Shown: positions 47,103-60,302, counted from the first letter of the stretch. The stretch is DNA of 64,000 nucleotides from Setoptus koraiensis (GCA_048013815.1 CM106586.1:24056001-24120000), one strand, 5' to 3'. Program-made: numbers and translations. Notes: generated by a model not told the origin, from the letters alone.

Positions 47103-47130
47103 ATAACGGGTACGAATGCATACCCGTTAT
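47103..47130. repeat. Perfect 10 bp inverted repeat
   Basis: ATAACGGGTA (47103-47112) and TACCCGTTAT (47121-47130) with an 8-base spacer. Confidence 0.85.
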
Positions 47131-49810
47131 GTGGGCATTGATGAATTGCTGTTGTTCCGTTTTTGTTGTTGCATGATCCATGCATTGGAGGTTCGAACAA
47201 CAAATATTCATATTCGTTTGTTTGCTTGTTTTTCGGTTTGTTGTAATACATGCGTGCATGTAAACTTGTTACCGTTCTAGTTAGATGCATTCGGCGATAT
47301 AATAATCTCAGATATCGAGCTCTTCTTCTTCTTCTTGTCAGTCCGACACGACGTAATGTTAAATCGTTACTAATCTCTTGCCGCCATCTCTCACTGTTTA
47401 CTAAACTGACCTGAAACAGGTTGCCATACACACACTCGTTGCTACCGGCAATACACCGGTATTTTGGTGATTGTTGTTGCGGTTGTTGTTTATCTGGTGT
47501 TGTTGCCAATGACACACGCTCATTGGCATACAAGATTGTTTGATTGTCATCGTCATCGGGCGACTAATCAGATGGCGAGACTCTTCTTCTGGCCAAACAT
47601 CAAATCATCTTTTACCTGTTTGCTCAAATGCTTGCTTCAAGCAACTGTGTGAGTCGCCTAGAGGTCGCCAAACAGTGCAGTCAGCATGCGACCATACGAA
47701 CTTATTTATCTGGATATAGCTGGCATCATTGACACAATCGGAATTAGTTCAATAGTGGAGCCTCTATCGAGACTTAAAATCAATGGATATATACACAGAC
47801 AATTGAACACAAGTCAATTAAGCACAAGTGAGTCGAGTGATATCACACAGCTAATCACAGCTAATCACAGGTGATCGCAGCTAATCGCAGGTGATCGCAG
47901 GTAATGTTTACAGATGCGGTCTACTAGCGATTGGTATGCTGGTGAGCGCCAGCATTTGTAGTTGTCGGTTGTGGTTAATGGCGCTGCTTGTTGACGACAA
48001 CAAACTCACAAGTGAACCAGTGGTAAGCTCAACAACAACAGCTTGTTTTTGTTAACTGGCCGCTAATAACAACTGCCTTTCCAGTTCATACTATCAACTT
48101 ACATATGAACATGAGCATATGAACATGGACAAGTCACTGTAATGATACACACAAGACAGGACATTGCAGATATGAGGTGATATTAGTTGTGACAAGCGCA
48201 TTGACAAGCGCATTGCACACCAATTGAATTGAATGCAATTGGGCATTAGATTGCATTTAATTCAGTTATTGACTTCAACTGAATGATCGGACACAGTTAG
48301 CTAACTTGCCAGCTGATCGGCTAGTTTGAGCTAGTGCTAGGTGCTCGTAATAATAATAATACCGAATCAAACTATTCAATAGCAACTATTCACTGGAAGT
48401 GTCTCGACACGCACACAGGTAAGGTTAAATGTTGATAATTATTGTTAATGTTACACAGCTGGCAGACACTAATTAGAGTGTCTATGCGCTATTAGAACAG
48501 TCAAATGAAATCTGTGCGATAGGTGCCAACAACAGCACTAGTAACAGCAACAACAACGACGACAGCAACAACAACAACGACAACAACAACAACAACAACA
48601 ACAAATGTCAGCGGGCAGTCCTCATTGCGCCATTGATGTTGTTGTTTTTGTCTTGAAATAGTCAAACAGTCAGAGAGTCAAATACCATTAATAGTATATG
48701 ATAATCAATTACTCACTGTCACTATTATTATGAGCAGGCAAACTGGACTTGCCAGAACACGCTTGTTGCTTTACTACGATTTGCTACAATTTGCCACAAT
48801 TTGCTACAATTGTCATCTAAAAACCAACAATCTCACTTATACCTACTAACAATAAGCTAAACATAGCTAACAGCTATCGACTGGGCAGGTTTCCTTGTAA
48901 GTGGTTTGAGTTTTTTACTTTAGCAATGTGCATATAAATTGTTGTATATCGGTGTATATCGGCGTATATGAGTGTTGCATAAATTGAAAGTAGTTAAATG
49001 ATTGCTTGCGCCAGGTATAGGTTGCATAGTGCATAGTTGTCATAGAGCAACATGGAGCAAACTGTGCACTTGTTTGCAGATATCGCGATATTGTCAAGAC
49101 ACTTTAAACAGAGTTAGTTGACGGTCAAGTTTACCTGGTTATAGCTGGTATAGGTATAGCTAGATATATGTAGAGATATAGAAATGGTTGAGCACGATTT
49201 TCGGGCTAGCCAGTTCAATAGCAATTGAATAGTGTGATACTAACTTTATATTTTTACTAACACGACCTTTAACTGACCATCGCTGCATCATTCTGACAGC
49301 TGCTGCATCAAAAACAGCTGTTGTTTGTTACAGCAAGCTAGTTATCAATGCAAAGGTTGTACAGGTAAAGCTAATGATACTGTGATGCAATGTGTGTTAA
49401 CGGTGTTTACACACACTACATTTATACCTTGATACCTTTATCACTTTAACTGGCTGTATGACGCAACGACGACGCTGCAGCAGCATCAGCATCAACAGCA
49501 GCTATGCACCAAGAATTTGAGGTAACGGCGGTCAGTTTGGTGGTCAGCTTGTTGGCCCGATTTTGTTGTGAAATCATTGATCATTTGGTTGTTGTTAATG
49601 GAATAGAGAGAGAGGGAGAGAAAAAGGGCTGCAGCTAGTAAATGCCAGTTGAATGTCGAGACAAACTTGCTCTTGTTGCTCCAAATTGAAGCTTGATAAT
49701 CATGACGCAATCAATGTTGCTGTTGTTGTTGCTGCATACACACAAACAACAGCAACAACAACTCATGGCTCATTTCTCACTTTTTTATGTGTCCATCGAC
49801 ATGCAGCATG

Positions 49811-49898
49811 CAACAACAACAGCAACAACAACAGCAACAACAGCAACAACAGCAACAACAGCAACAACAGCAACAACAGCAACAACAGCAACAACAAA
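49811..49898 (+). repeat. (CAACAACAG)n array
   Basis: CAACAACAG units over 88 bp, giving Gln, Asn/Ser and Thr/Ala repeats on plus and poly-Cys on minus in the three frames. No coding context. Confidence 0.95.
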
Positions 49899-50451
49899 AG
49901 TCGTCATGTATTGTCTCATCGTTGCCCAGTAATCGATTAGCCCAGTCAGAGGAACCAAAGTGAGTTTTGAGCAAAGGAACTGTCTGCCAGTTTTAACTGT
50001 CTCAAAACAAAGTTTTTAGACTTGTCTTATCCAATCTGCTCCATAAGCCATTTATTACGACTACTATTTATAAGCTGCGCTGTGAGCAGCCTTGTGTACC
50101 TAGCTGTATAATGAACGATGAGCTGAACGATGCCGAATCAATAACTGGAGTATCATTGAGCCACCATTAGAGCAGCAGTAACAGTGATACAGTTGGCATG
50201 CTCGTCTGGCAGTAAAAAAGTAAAAAAGTATTTCTCTACTCATCCAAAGTTTCCATTCCAAACCAAACCAAACAAACAAACACACAAACAAACATACAAA
50301 CAAACACACAGAACCTCATTTATTGATTGCTATTGATACTTGGCTTTCGATACTTGATTTTGATTCGCATTTCGGATTAAAAGTTGGCCGAATAGACAGT
50401 CGAAGAATCGCCAGACAAGCACAATAGTTTCACATCCAATATACAATATTA

Positions 50452-50518
50452 ATAATACTAAACGTAATATTAAACGTAATAGTAAACGTAATAGTAAACG
50501 TAATATTAAACGTAATAT
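50452..50518 (+). repeat. 12 bp AAACGTAATATT tandem repeat
   Basis: About five units of AAACGTAATATT or AAACGTAATAGT. Confidence 0.85.
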
Positions 50519-50863
50519 ATGTGCATGATTATGTTGATTGCTGATATAATTAAATAAATCCGACTTTGTGTTTCGTTTGTTGTGTCAAGATATGTCGAGT
50601 CAACTGTTTGGCAACGGTTGCTCTCGATTTGCAATGATCATTTTGTTGCAACTTGAAACTGTCCTTTATTTCCACTGATCCCATTCAATCGTTTGCTGGC
50701 TGTCGATAGCCACTAATAAGCACAATACGAATATCGACAAGATGCTAATCTCTCGATGACGACAAACTGACTTGTGACACAAACTGACAGATGTGCTCGT
50801 TCTGTCAGCAAAACTTGGGAACTTGCCTCAGCTGATACTTTATGCCACAATTGATGGTTTGTG

Positions 50864-50894
50864 GCAAGGATATTGCGACGGGCAATATCCTTGC
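50864..50894. repeat. Perfect 13 bp hairpin with 5-base loop
   Basis: GCAAGGATATTGC (50864-50876), loop GACGG, GCAATATCCTTGC (50882-50894). Perfect pairing. Confidence 0.9.
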
Positions 50895-52033
50895 AATGAG
50901 AGTATGCGAAATCAACAAGTTAACCTGGACCAGGCAAAAGATGAATGGCCAGTGAATAGCAGCAGCCACAACTAATTATGGAGCATTTAATCAATTATCA
51001 TGTGGCAATTATCGTGCATCTGGCAAGCTTATTTGGACCACCAGATCACCAAGATCATGTCGGCATCATAAATTAAATGCATAATACATAATTTAATTCA
51101 GTTGTTATAAATGAAAAGAAAAAAATTATTAAATCATTGGCCGGTTTTCGCAGCAGCCAGTGCGATGATTTAGTAATGATTTAGTCAAGATAACACACCG
51201 TCTGGGCACACTAATTACTTGGCAATAAGGCCATCAGCTTGTTAATTACTTCATCAGCGTCATGAGCGTCATGAGCGTCATCGGCATCATCGGCATCCTC
51301 AGCGTGGTCGGCATCAAGCATCGAGCATCATGATACAGTGCAACTGGCGATAGAGCACAATTATAATAGTAATATTATATAATTATATAATATGATGCGC
51401 GGCTATATAACGAGTGCGGCCGGGCGACCCTGTTGCAAGAGTTTACCACAAAGTTTGACCTGTGACACGGCGAGGGTCACCTGATGTATTAATGCAAACA
51501 TGATGTACAAGCATGTATAAACATGATGAATAATTGGCGTTAGTGTTGACCATTTCTTGTCTTCTATGTCGTTGTTTTTTATCCCGTCCATCAAGCGTAA
51601 TTTACGATGAACAAACAAATAATTGGCCGATTTTGTTGAGTAATAGCAATAGTTTAGCTAATGATGACAGTTCTCTCTTCTCTGGGCTGATTTATTAATC
51701 ATGGGCGAGCTAGCGTGCATAATCATAGATCACTGTTGTGTTCGAGTGCCACCATTATGTGTGTCTACTCTAATACACATAATAAAAAACATGAACCAGC
51801 TAATAATCATCATCATTATAATGCGCCTGTTTCAATGTCATCGGCATTGTTCTTTGCGGCTGTGCACTTGTCGTCGTCATTGTTGCCGCCGTCATTGTTG
51901 TTGGCGTGGTTGCTGTCGTCGCTGTTGTTGCTGTAATCGCCGTATTTGCCGTCGTGCTTGTTGAAAGCAGAAACGCTGGCGATATGATGATCGAATGGTT
52001 TCGCTCAGTTTTATCTGGCTTGCCATCCAGTCA

Positions 52034-52050
52034 GCCATCCATCCATCCAT

Positions 52051-52118
<68 letters not shown>
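52034..52118 (+). repeat. (CCAT)n/(CCAG)n microsatellite
   Basis: CCAT units pass into more than fifteen consecutive CCAG units. Confidence 0.95.
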
Positions 52119-53924
52119 TTAGTCAGCGGACCAGTCAGCGCGTCAGTTAGCTCGCCAGCCAGCGAGACTCAGTTTGTTGAGACAATCTGACAATTGACGA
52201 ACTCAGAATGTTTGTCAGAATTTATATCTCCTGTTACCTGTAACTCACCGTGCGCCTAATAACAGCGCTGTCTCATTGATAGCGTCCCCTGATAATAATA
52301 TCTAAATGGTCTCGATTGGATAGATTGACTGTGAGCTTGGCACAGACACTTTTTAATGAAGCATGCCCTTTGTTGTTATTGACAAGTGAGCAATTGGGCA
52401 CAGGTAGCGTAAGTGTGCAAAGTTATCGCGCTCCTCTGTTTGCTGTTTGAATTTTGCCTCTCGCTCTCTCTCTGTTAATTGCGACAATGCCATCAGCTAG
52501 AGAAAATTTATTTATAAGAGTCAAGTTATTGTTTGGCACACGATAACTGATTAATGACGCGCCAAAAGTTGGTCTAACCAGCTAATAAAAGCAGCAATGT
52601 GGCCAATGCAGTTGACGTTGTTAATGTTGCTAATGTGATCGTGACAAACACTGTAATGGCACACAATTAACTGGCTTCATTTGTTGCCAGACGACTCGTT
52701 GTTGTTGTCGCTGTTGTTATTGCTGTTGCTGTTGCTGTTGTTGTACTTGTTGTATTGGTTGTGCTTGTTGTAGTCGGAGTGAGAATCTTCGACTCGCCAA
52801 TTACAACGGCTCTTCCAATAGCCGCCAATGATGGATGGCAACAGTGGATGATCTTGCGACAACAACGCAATTGGCCATGCGATGTCAACCTTTATTTTAT
52901 CAACAATCGCAACACAACAATGAGTCTCGGTGTTGGCATTCATGGCATTCAAATTTATTATTAGATTATAAAATAAAATAATAATTTCTACAATGGTTGC
53001 TGTCCAAGGCACATGCACAATGGCAGCACTTGTTTTAGCATTGCTTTTGGCTCAAATACGTTGGCTTGTATGCACACATTAAATATAGTACAATAAAATT
53101 AGATTAGATACCCTAGGAGAGAGCTGAATCGGTGAAAATCGGGCTCAATTGGGTATCGCATTGATCGCTTATCGGTTTCGGCCGGCTCGAGGCTCGACAC
53201 TCGACACTCGACACTCGAGTGGAGCCAAGCCGAATCGGTGCCCATTAGACGCATGTGTGTGCGAGAGAGCGAGAGCGAGAGAAAGAGAAGGAATAAAATA
53301 AAAGAATAATAAATAAAATAAAAGAAGTCTCCACAGTGGTTGCTGTCGTCTTGCCGCCACTCTCTAGTTTGGTATATATATATACTGGCTGTATATATAT
53401 AAATATTAGCACTGGTAATAGAAGTAGTATCATAGAAGGCGAGCAGCAAGAGCAGCAAAAGCAGCAACGGGCAACAGGTGGAAAAGTGTAGCTAAGGGGA
53501 TATAGCTAACCAGATAGTTGCAGTTTGGAAGGCGCTGTTTGGAGGCTGCAGTTTAGCGGCTGCAGTGGATATATAGGAGGGCTAAATCATGAAGTGAAGC
53601 TAAATCATCTCACATGAACAGTGTTAGACGGTGTTGGACGTGGCTGCGTTGGAACTGTCGATTCTCGATTGTCGAGCTGCAACTGGGATTGCGATTCCAA
53701 ATCGATGTGACTTGGCAGCGTCGTGGTGCCACAAGTTGCAGACAAGATACCGTTCACCGTTAGTCGTGTAGCCGTATAAATGTAATGTATCAGTATGAAA
53801 GAGTTAGACCAAGATCAGGGTAATTGCTGCACACTGCTCTTTGTCTATGAGCTGCTGCTGTCTTGCTGTTTTTTCTTTATTTCTCTCAACTAGGCATTTC
53901 TCTGTTCTCACACACACTCTATGA

Positions 53925-53995
53925 GTTCTATAGTATGAGCTCCATAGTATGAATTCCATGGTATGAATTGCATAGTATGAGTTCCATAGTATGAA
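53925..53995 (+). repeat. 15 bp tandem repeat
   Basis: Five imperfect copies of a TATGAGTTCCATAG unit (TATGAGCTCCATAG, TATGAATTCCATGG and so on). Confidence 0.8.
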
Positions 53996-56900
53996 AGCAA
54001 ACTTGCTGGATTGAACTTACTCGTTGAGCTAAAAAACTTTTTCTCCGCTACAACTATCGCACTGGCAATAATGCTCACAGGTATGTATCACACAGTATGT
54101 GAGCCAGTATTGAGCCGCCTCGCAAGCCCGACCAGCAACAAGTACAAGCAGACAGTTGAGACAAATGGTAAGGCAAGCGACCACCATAAACAACTTTCCA
54201 CCCAACTCAACTCGCTGGCCAACTGCAGCTAACCGAGTCACCGAGTAACGGTTACTCGCCGGGCTCAGCTGTGGCGCTCAAATTTGAGCTCAAACACAAA
54301 CTTGACAATACACTCTGCAGCCATTGTAAGCCAGCGGCCACAAGCCATTCAATGGGCAAGTTACCATTGGGCAAGTTCACCTGAGCTACCAAGCTTGCCA
54401 AGATAGTTGCTCACATAGTTGCCCAGATAGTCGCTAGAGGGGAAGCGAGTGCGACACGCTACAGCTAGCAGCCAGCCAGAGTTACGCAGCTAGAAATGAG
54501 TCATCGGCGGGTCATAATGGTTGTCGTAGCAACACACACACACACACACACACTTGCGCACAGTTGGGATGGCTAGCTAGCTTGCCAAGACCAAGATCAT
54601 TTTGATTTTGCCATAGGCGCAGCATATTGCATTTGGGCATTGCATGCATTCATGCACTAGTTGCATTTAACAGCAAACTGGTGCTGCTGTATTTACTTGT
54701 GCAAATCCTATTCACTGTGCAATGCTATTTTGCTAGTCACAAAGTCACCAAGTCATACACTCACAATCACACTCGCAGTCATCGTGTAGTCGGCAGAGTT
54801 TGCCAGACAAGTAAAGTCAATGCAGTTTCAATGCACCTGTTGGCGAGCCGGAGATTATCAAGAGCGAACGTATGTAACAAGTTGCAATTGTAAATGTAGC
54901 AACAACAACAACGACGACGACGACAACAACAACAACGCCAACAACAGCGACAACGACAACAACGCCGCTGCCATTGAGCTATCACAATAGATGTGGAAAC
55001 TATCTCAGGTGGTTGTGTGTTCACATTTTATACACAGCCAACAAACGAACAGCGAACATCGCGCCGGCCAGCCAATTGGAAGCAATTGGAGTAGTCGCAA
55101 TAGTTGAGTCATTTGAGAGTTCGCAAACGGGTGACAAAAGATACACACAGCCAGAGATAGAGAAAAAAGTGACTGCTTTGCAACACAACGGCAACAACGA
55201 CAACAACGACAACAACGACAACAACGGCGACAATTATAACGACGCAAGACACTCGACAAGCGGCCACGACAACGCGATCAGACGCAACATTTACAGAGGA
55301 TCATTACAAGCTCGCTGTCTCATTTGGATGGCTCATATTAGAGCGTCTATTACGCAATCAATTGGTCGACGTCATCGCCGTAGTCTCGTTACAATTACAC
55401 AGCTAACAATTGTAGACAATTGTCTGCTAGAGTGAACTCAGCAAACAGCAACAAAAGTTCAAAAATCATCATTGTCCGACAGCATCATCAGCAACATCAG
55501 CAGCAGCATTAAATTAAATTGGCCAGTCAATGCTCATGTGGTTGGTGTCAACATTAACCTGACACTTGTACGTGACCGTTGCTAATGCTCACACAACAAG
55601 AGTGTTTGCTCAAATCAGTTTACCTACTCACACGCACAATTTATGCAACAACCGCGATAACAACTGCAACAACCTGTCACAATACACATCAATCTGAACC
55701 CGATAAACGTATTAAGTCAATCGATCTATATGCAGAATAATTCAGCAGTCACAATCAGTCAACAGCAAGCCGTGATTCAGCGATGAGTCATCACTGGCAC
55801 TAGCCAGCATCACTAGCAATCACTACAAGCAACACAACAGCGACCACATAAATCAATAGCATCAACAAACAACGACCACGACGACCTTGTATAGTGACCA
55901 TTGGTACTGACACAACTACAACATTGCAGCAGCAACAGCAACAGCAAACAGTCGCACTCTCAGCGTGATCATGATTTTATAATATAATGATGCTAGCAAA
56001 ATGATATGAACAGGTGAATGTTCCGTGAGCAACGAAAAAAACCAACAGCGACAACAGCAAAAAGTCCGCATTCATCCGTGCTGATACAACATCAGCGGCG
56101 ACCATACAACAGCCACCCTGTGACTCATTAGAATATTCTGGCACGACAAACAAATAGACGACGAGCGCTCCAACGAACGAACTGCGAACGAACTGCGAAC
56201 GAACCGGCCGACAGAACAGCGAATAAACAAACAAACTGCATCCACCTCAATCTGCGAATTGTTACGACTTGCATTGGCCAGTTCATCGAACTATGTGACT
56301 GGCTCTTCTCATGACATAGCCAGTAACAGACAGAGAGTTTATGGTCGCTATACCTAGATAGTATGATTATCATCAGAGGTGGACAACAGCAGCAGCAGCA
56401 ACAAAAAAATTGTTATTATTACCATTATGTTGACTATTCGGTAGTCATGACAACCGTCACACTATAGCATTTGTAAACTGCATTAAGCTCACATAAATCA
56501 TTACAAGTACCACTAAAGCCCCCACTTACACACAAACAACAAGACTAGATAGAGAAGAATCGTCATCGCAAACGGACAGCCATCATATAGCATCATTGTT
56601 ATGACAACTGTCTGCTGACAATTCGACGAACGAAAATTAGACAGATAAATGGAAAAGAATTATCATCTTGCATTTGTTCCATCGTTTGCAATTCAACAGC
56701 GTATGCATCAAAGCACCTATCGAAACCAGACCATCATTACCAGAAATAATAATACTCAGTAGAAATAGAAGAAAATACTCAGAAATGTAAACTCACAAAC
56801 GCATATTTGGATCCCATTATTGATTTGATTGTGACAATTGCTTGTAGCAAATGTGAACACACAAGACACGCTAATTGAGGCGAGCACAAAAAATTAATGA

Positions 56901-57376
56901 AGCAAAGTTAATAAACAAAAGAATTCATGAAAATGTAGAAGAAGAAAAGAAGGAATTGATTAATGGCTACAAAGAGAGACAACAACTAATTGAAAACATA
57001 AAATAGCTAATGATGAATAGTTTAGTGCGCGCGTAGTACGTGAAACAAATCGATACAACAGCGAATGAGAAAGAAAAAGAAACTGTTTTTTTCACACCTC
57101 ACATGCACGCACACTGTCATGATTTGGCGTGGTCATCATTTGGTCTTCTGGCAATACAATATCAAATCCCATCAAATAGAGCAACAAATCTAAACTAACG
57201 CATTATCATTATTTTTATTATAAATTTATTATTGCTATTTCATTATCTATCACCACTACTATTATTATTACTATTATTTTTATTATTGCCATTGTAATAA
57301 TTCACAAATTACCAAGGAGAATCGCATTTATCACAATAAACAACAAGCCATCGATAGGACAAGTGGACTCGTGAAG

Positions 57377-57547
57377 ATGAATTGCTCACCGGCCATTTGT
57401 AAATTAGACAGTGATGATTGTATAGATCTCCTCTCATTATTGAGAGTATTCAATTCGATTGATCAGGAACAAGCATGGGCAGTCTGCTATGAGACATGTA
57501 AATTGTTACATCATTCTTGGACCAAACAACAGAAACAGCAACAGCAG

Positions 57548-57579
<32 letters not shown>

Positions 57580-59023
57580 TCATCACAGCAACCACCATCA
57601 TCACCTACAAAATTGTCAACATCACCATCATCACAAAAACTATTCCCATGGCAACAGCAACAATCAAAATACTCCTATCAGAAAAAATTACTCAAAAACA
57701 TATCAACAAAATAGGCATCACAGCCAGCAGCAACAACAAGAACAACAACACTATTATCACATTGATTCAAATTGTGGCCATCCAACAGTGATTCTAAATC
57801 AAGCTATCACAATGAAAGATAGCACAACTACTATGACAAGTTCAACTCCTAGTAATACAACAACTCCAGCAAATGCAAATACAACACCTACTACTAATAC
57901 TCCGGGTCAATGTTGTCTCCTCTCTGGTTTAAATCAGATCTTTATCCACAAAGATGGTTATGTCCACGAAAAGACTTGTATAGTTTCCATAACGCCCCCA
58001 ACGCCGCCAGCAACGCCTGATGTTATATTAGTTGGACCGTTGATATCCGATGATGACGATGATGAAATTGATGAAGTGAACGGTGACAATGATATTAATG
58101 AATTGTCGCATTCAACTGACACCAACGATAAACAACAACAGCAACAAACATCTCTATTGTCTTCCAGCGAACATTACACTCTATGCAATAATGGCGATAA
58201 TACAACAATACCAAACAATAACACCAATACCACCAAGACTAATGAGAAACAAAAGAGTAATCATGTCATTGGTAAGGCTTATAATAAGCCCAATGAGCAA
58301 CAACAACATGTTACTCAACGAACGCCTGCTCAAAATGAATCTGAATTAGTTTCCTCATTAGGATTAGCTTTATACCTTGCTCTAGATTATGGTATACCTG
58401 ACGATGAAGAGCGTAAATTGAGCATAACAATGGAAATATTTGTTTATTTGTTGACATCGGCAAAATCCAATGATTCCACATTGTCTAGTTCATCAACATC
58501 GCCAACATCCCAGTCACCACTATCAGACAATAGTAATGATGATAGTGATTACATGACTAATATTTTAGACTCAACAAGTTCCTCGACCTCTATGTCATCT
58601 TTGGCTATTGCCATGACAGACACCTATAATAATCTTAACGGATTAGCTGAACAACAACAGCCACAAGGTCCGCAAGGACCTATTACTCTGGCCCAAGTAT
58701 TAGACTTTTGTGTTAGCAGGTTACCTGTACCCACACTGAATCATGCTGAATCTCATTATAAATCTGTTTGTAAATCATTGGTCGCTGACGCTTTGGAATT
58801 GTCCATGTTTCTAGAGAAAATTTACAAAGCCACTAAAGAACTGGGAGACATATCATTAAGCGATTGTATGGATGGCAACAATAGTAGCATGGATCATGGA
58901 GATTTTGTGGAACCATTAGCCAGTTTGCGAATCCTCAAAATTAGTGACTGGGCCAGGTTATGGATGCAAGTTATACGTGAATTGCGTCAACGTGATAAAT
59001 TCAAGCAAGCCAGAAACTACTAA
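57377..59023 (+). CDS. spir: Spire-type KIND domain protein with low-complexity inserts
   Basis: Spire nucleates actin with formins; its KIND domain binds the formin tail. There is one exon and about 548 residues from the ATG at 57377. KIND blocks in order: LDSDDCIDLLSLLRVFNSID and QEQAWAVCYETCKLL (start); QIFIHKDGYVH; LGLALYLALDYGIPDDEERK with LSITMEIFVYLLT; LAQVLDFCVSRLP with HAESHYKSVCKSLVADALEL; SDWARLWMQVIRELRQRDKF (human DWARFWVQVMRDLRNGVKL). Between them sit a Gln/His-rich stretch (residues about 54-125), an acidic and Asn/Gln-rich stretch, and a Ser/Thr-rich stretch, so the domain is more than twice its usual ~200 residues. The frame stops right after KIND; no WH2 repeats, Spire box or FYVE-like domain is seen downstream. 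Confidence 0.85.
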
Positions 59024-59761
59024 TCATAAAAGTCTCTCTTTGCCTGTTGACTCCACCTGTTCTCACAGGAGTTCTAACTGGCCTAAACTCTGATACATCA
59101 AACCATTCGACTCTTCAAAGGGTAGCCAGTCTTTTGTGAATAGAATTGTTATTTTCGAAGGACAGGTACAATTGTATAGCTTCCTACTTGTATTGACATA
59201 ATTTGCTAGATGTTTTTGATAGATAACAATAAAAATCATTCGCTGATCTAAGCCTAACCAAGTCATGCGACCTGTAGCGTAAGGTGCAAAATATTGCACT
59301 TCCTTTATCTCTCTTGTGGTTCACCTATCTTCGTTTAGGTACCATCAGAATAAATTACTATTTATTCTGATCAGAAGTATACGATATACATAATAAAAAT
59401 AGTTATCACTTGCAGCATATTTCGCACAACAAAACAGGTGCATCATATGCACTTTATTGTGTAGCGAAGAAATGATGATAACTTGGCTTCAATTGCATAA
59501 ATTATGCGCTTCTATTCTAGCCAGTGAGCGGTGTTTCACTTGCGTTTGTTTTTGCAAAATTGAAAATCTATTCGCATTTTAGAGAATTTTATAAGAGTAG
59601 AGCATATCGTCCCGGCCCGACATGGATAATTGCAATCATTCATTAATTGTTTGAGCACCACATCACAGATAAAAAACTCCAATTAATTTGCAGCCATAGA
59701 TAGACTCGGTCGACAATTAATGCAAATTGAATTCAATAGTTAATTAATTGATCAGCCAAAG
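59024..59761. other. Intergenic, no recognised gene
   Basis: Spire 3' sequence and the upstream region of the next gene. A 78-codon minus frame at 59063-59299 has no recognisable domain. No WH2-like sequence is visible in any frame. Confidence 0.6.
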
Positions 59762-60302
59762 ATGCAAGATTTCTTCTTTGTTGGACTGATAAGCGCCCTG
59801 GCTTTGGCCATTGTTGTCATCAAAGGAATAACCGCGGCAATTCATTTTTATTATCTCAAAGATTCGAATGCAATAATTGAAGCAAATAAAACAAATATTA
59901 GACTGGCCAACTATCAGATACAACATAAACAATCGACATTAAATTCCATCGATACTGTCAATAATTGGAAAATGGAAGATCCGCGTTATACACAAGATTT
60001 AAGAAATCAATTTTTAACAAAAACTAAGACAAGAAGAACACCAACATCCTACATGAGTGATAGAGTATCACCCAGAGATAGAGTTCCTTTAGCCTCAACT
60101 GATTTTGACGTAAGTGAACTGGGTGTCCTCATATTCAAACTAAGGCTGATATAAATCTTTGTACCAAATCCCTCAGAAATACTAACATTACTTTATTCAT
60201 CCATTTATAAACAAGGTCATTGAGACGTATCCTGCTGATATCAACCCACCAGGAACCCCGAGTTACATTTACGATCCAAGTGTGGGTGGAACCCAAGTGT
60301 AA
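59762..60302 (+). CDS. Small single-pass membrane protein, family unrecognised
   Basis: Two exons: 59762-60109 and 60216-60302, with a 106 bp intron (GTAAGT...ACAAG); both ends in phase 0; 144 residues. Residues 5-32 form one hydrophobic helix (FFVGLISALALAIVVIKGIT), with no positive residue before it, so the protein could be a signal-anchored or type III membrane protein with a cytosolic tail. The tail is polar and basic (TKTKTRRTPTSY). The second exon is compact and proline-rich, ASTDFD joining VIETYPADINPPGTPSYIYD and ending SVGGTQV, whose last residues could act as a PDZ ligand. The intron, the frame kept across it and the ordered tail make it credible as a gene; function unknown. Confidence 0.65.

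Larger units (their letters stand above)
25104..57376. other. 32 kb gene-poor block: repeats, hairpins and E-boxes, no recognised coding gene
   Basis: No reading frame here shows a known domain; nearly all longer frames are translations of tandem repeats. The DNA is AT-moderate with many CAA/TTG words, tandem arrays, short inverted repeats and frequent CAGGTG/CACCTG hexamers. Donor-like sites occur (ACAG|GTGAGT at 26706 and 45866, ACAG|GTAAGG at 48420), so noncoding 5' exons or a long intron of the Spire gene are possible. A regulatory domain or long noncoding RNA locus are alternatives. Candidate elements are listed individually below. Confidence 0.6.

Noticed and set aside
49653-49974. Poly-Asn/Ser, poly-Thr and poly-Cys frames
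   Set aside because: All are registers of the CAACAACAG array.
54974-55435. 153-codon frame with Asn/Asp repeats
   Set aside because: Driven by CAACAACGA repeats; flanks have no domain, and no promoter or splice support is seen.
59063-59299. 78-codon minus frame after Spire
   Set aside because: No homology recognised and no supporting signals.
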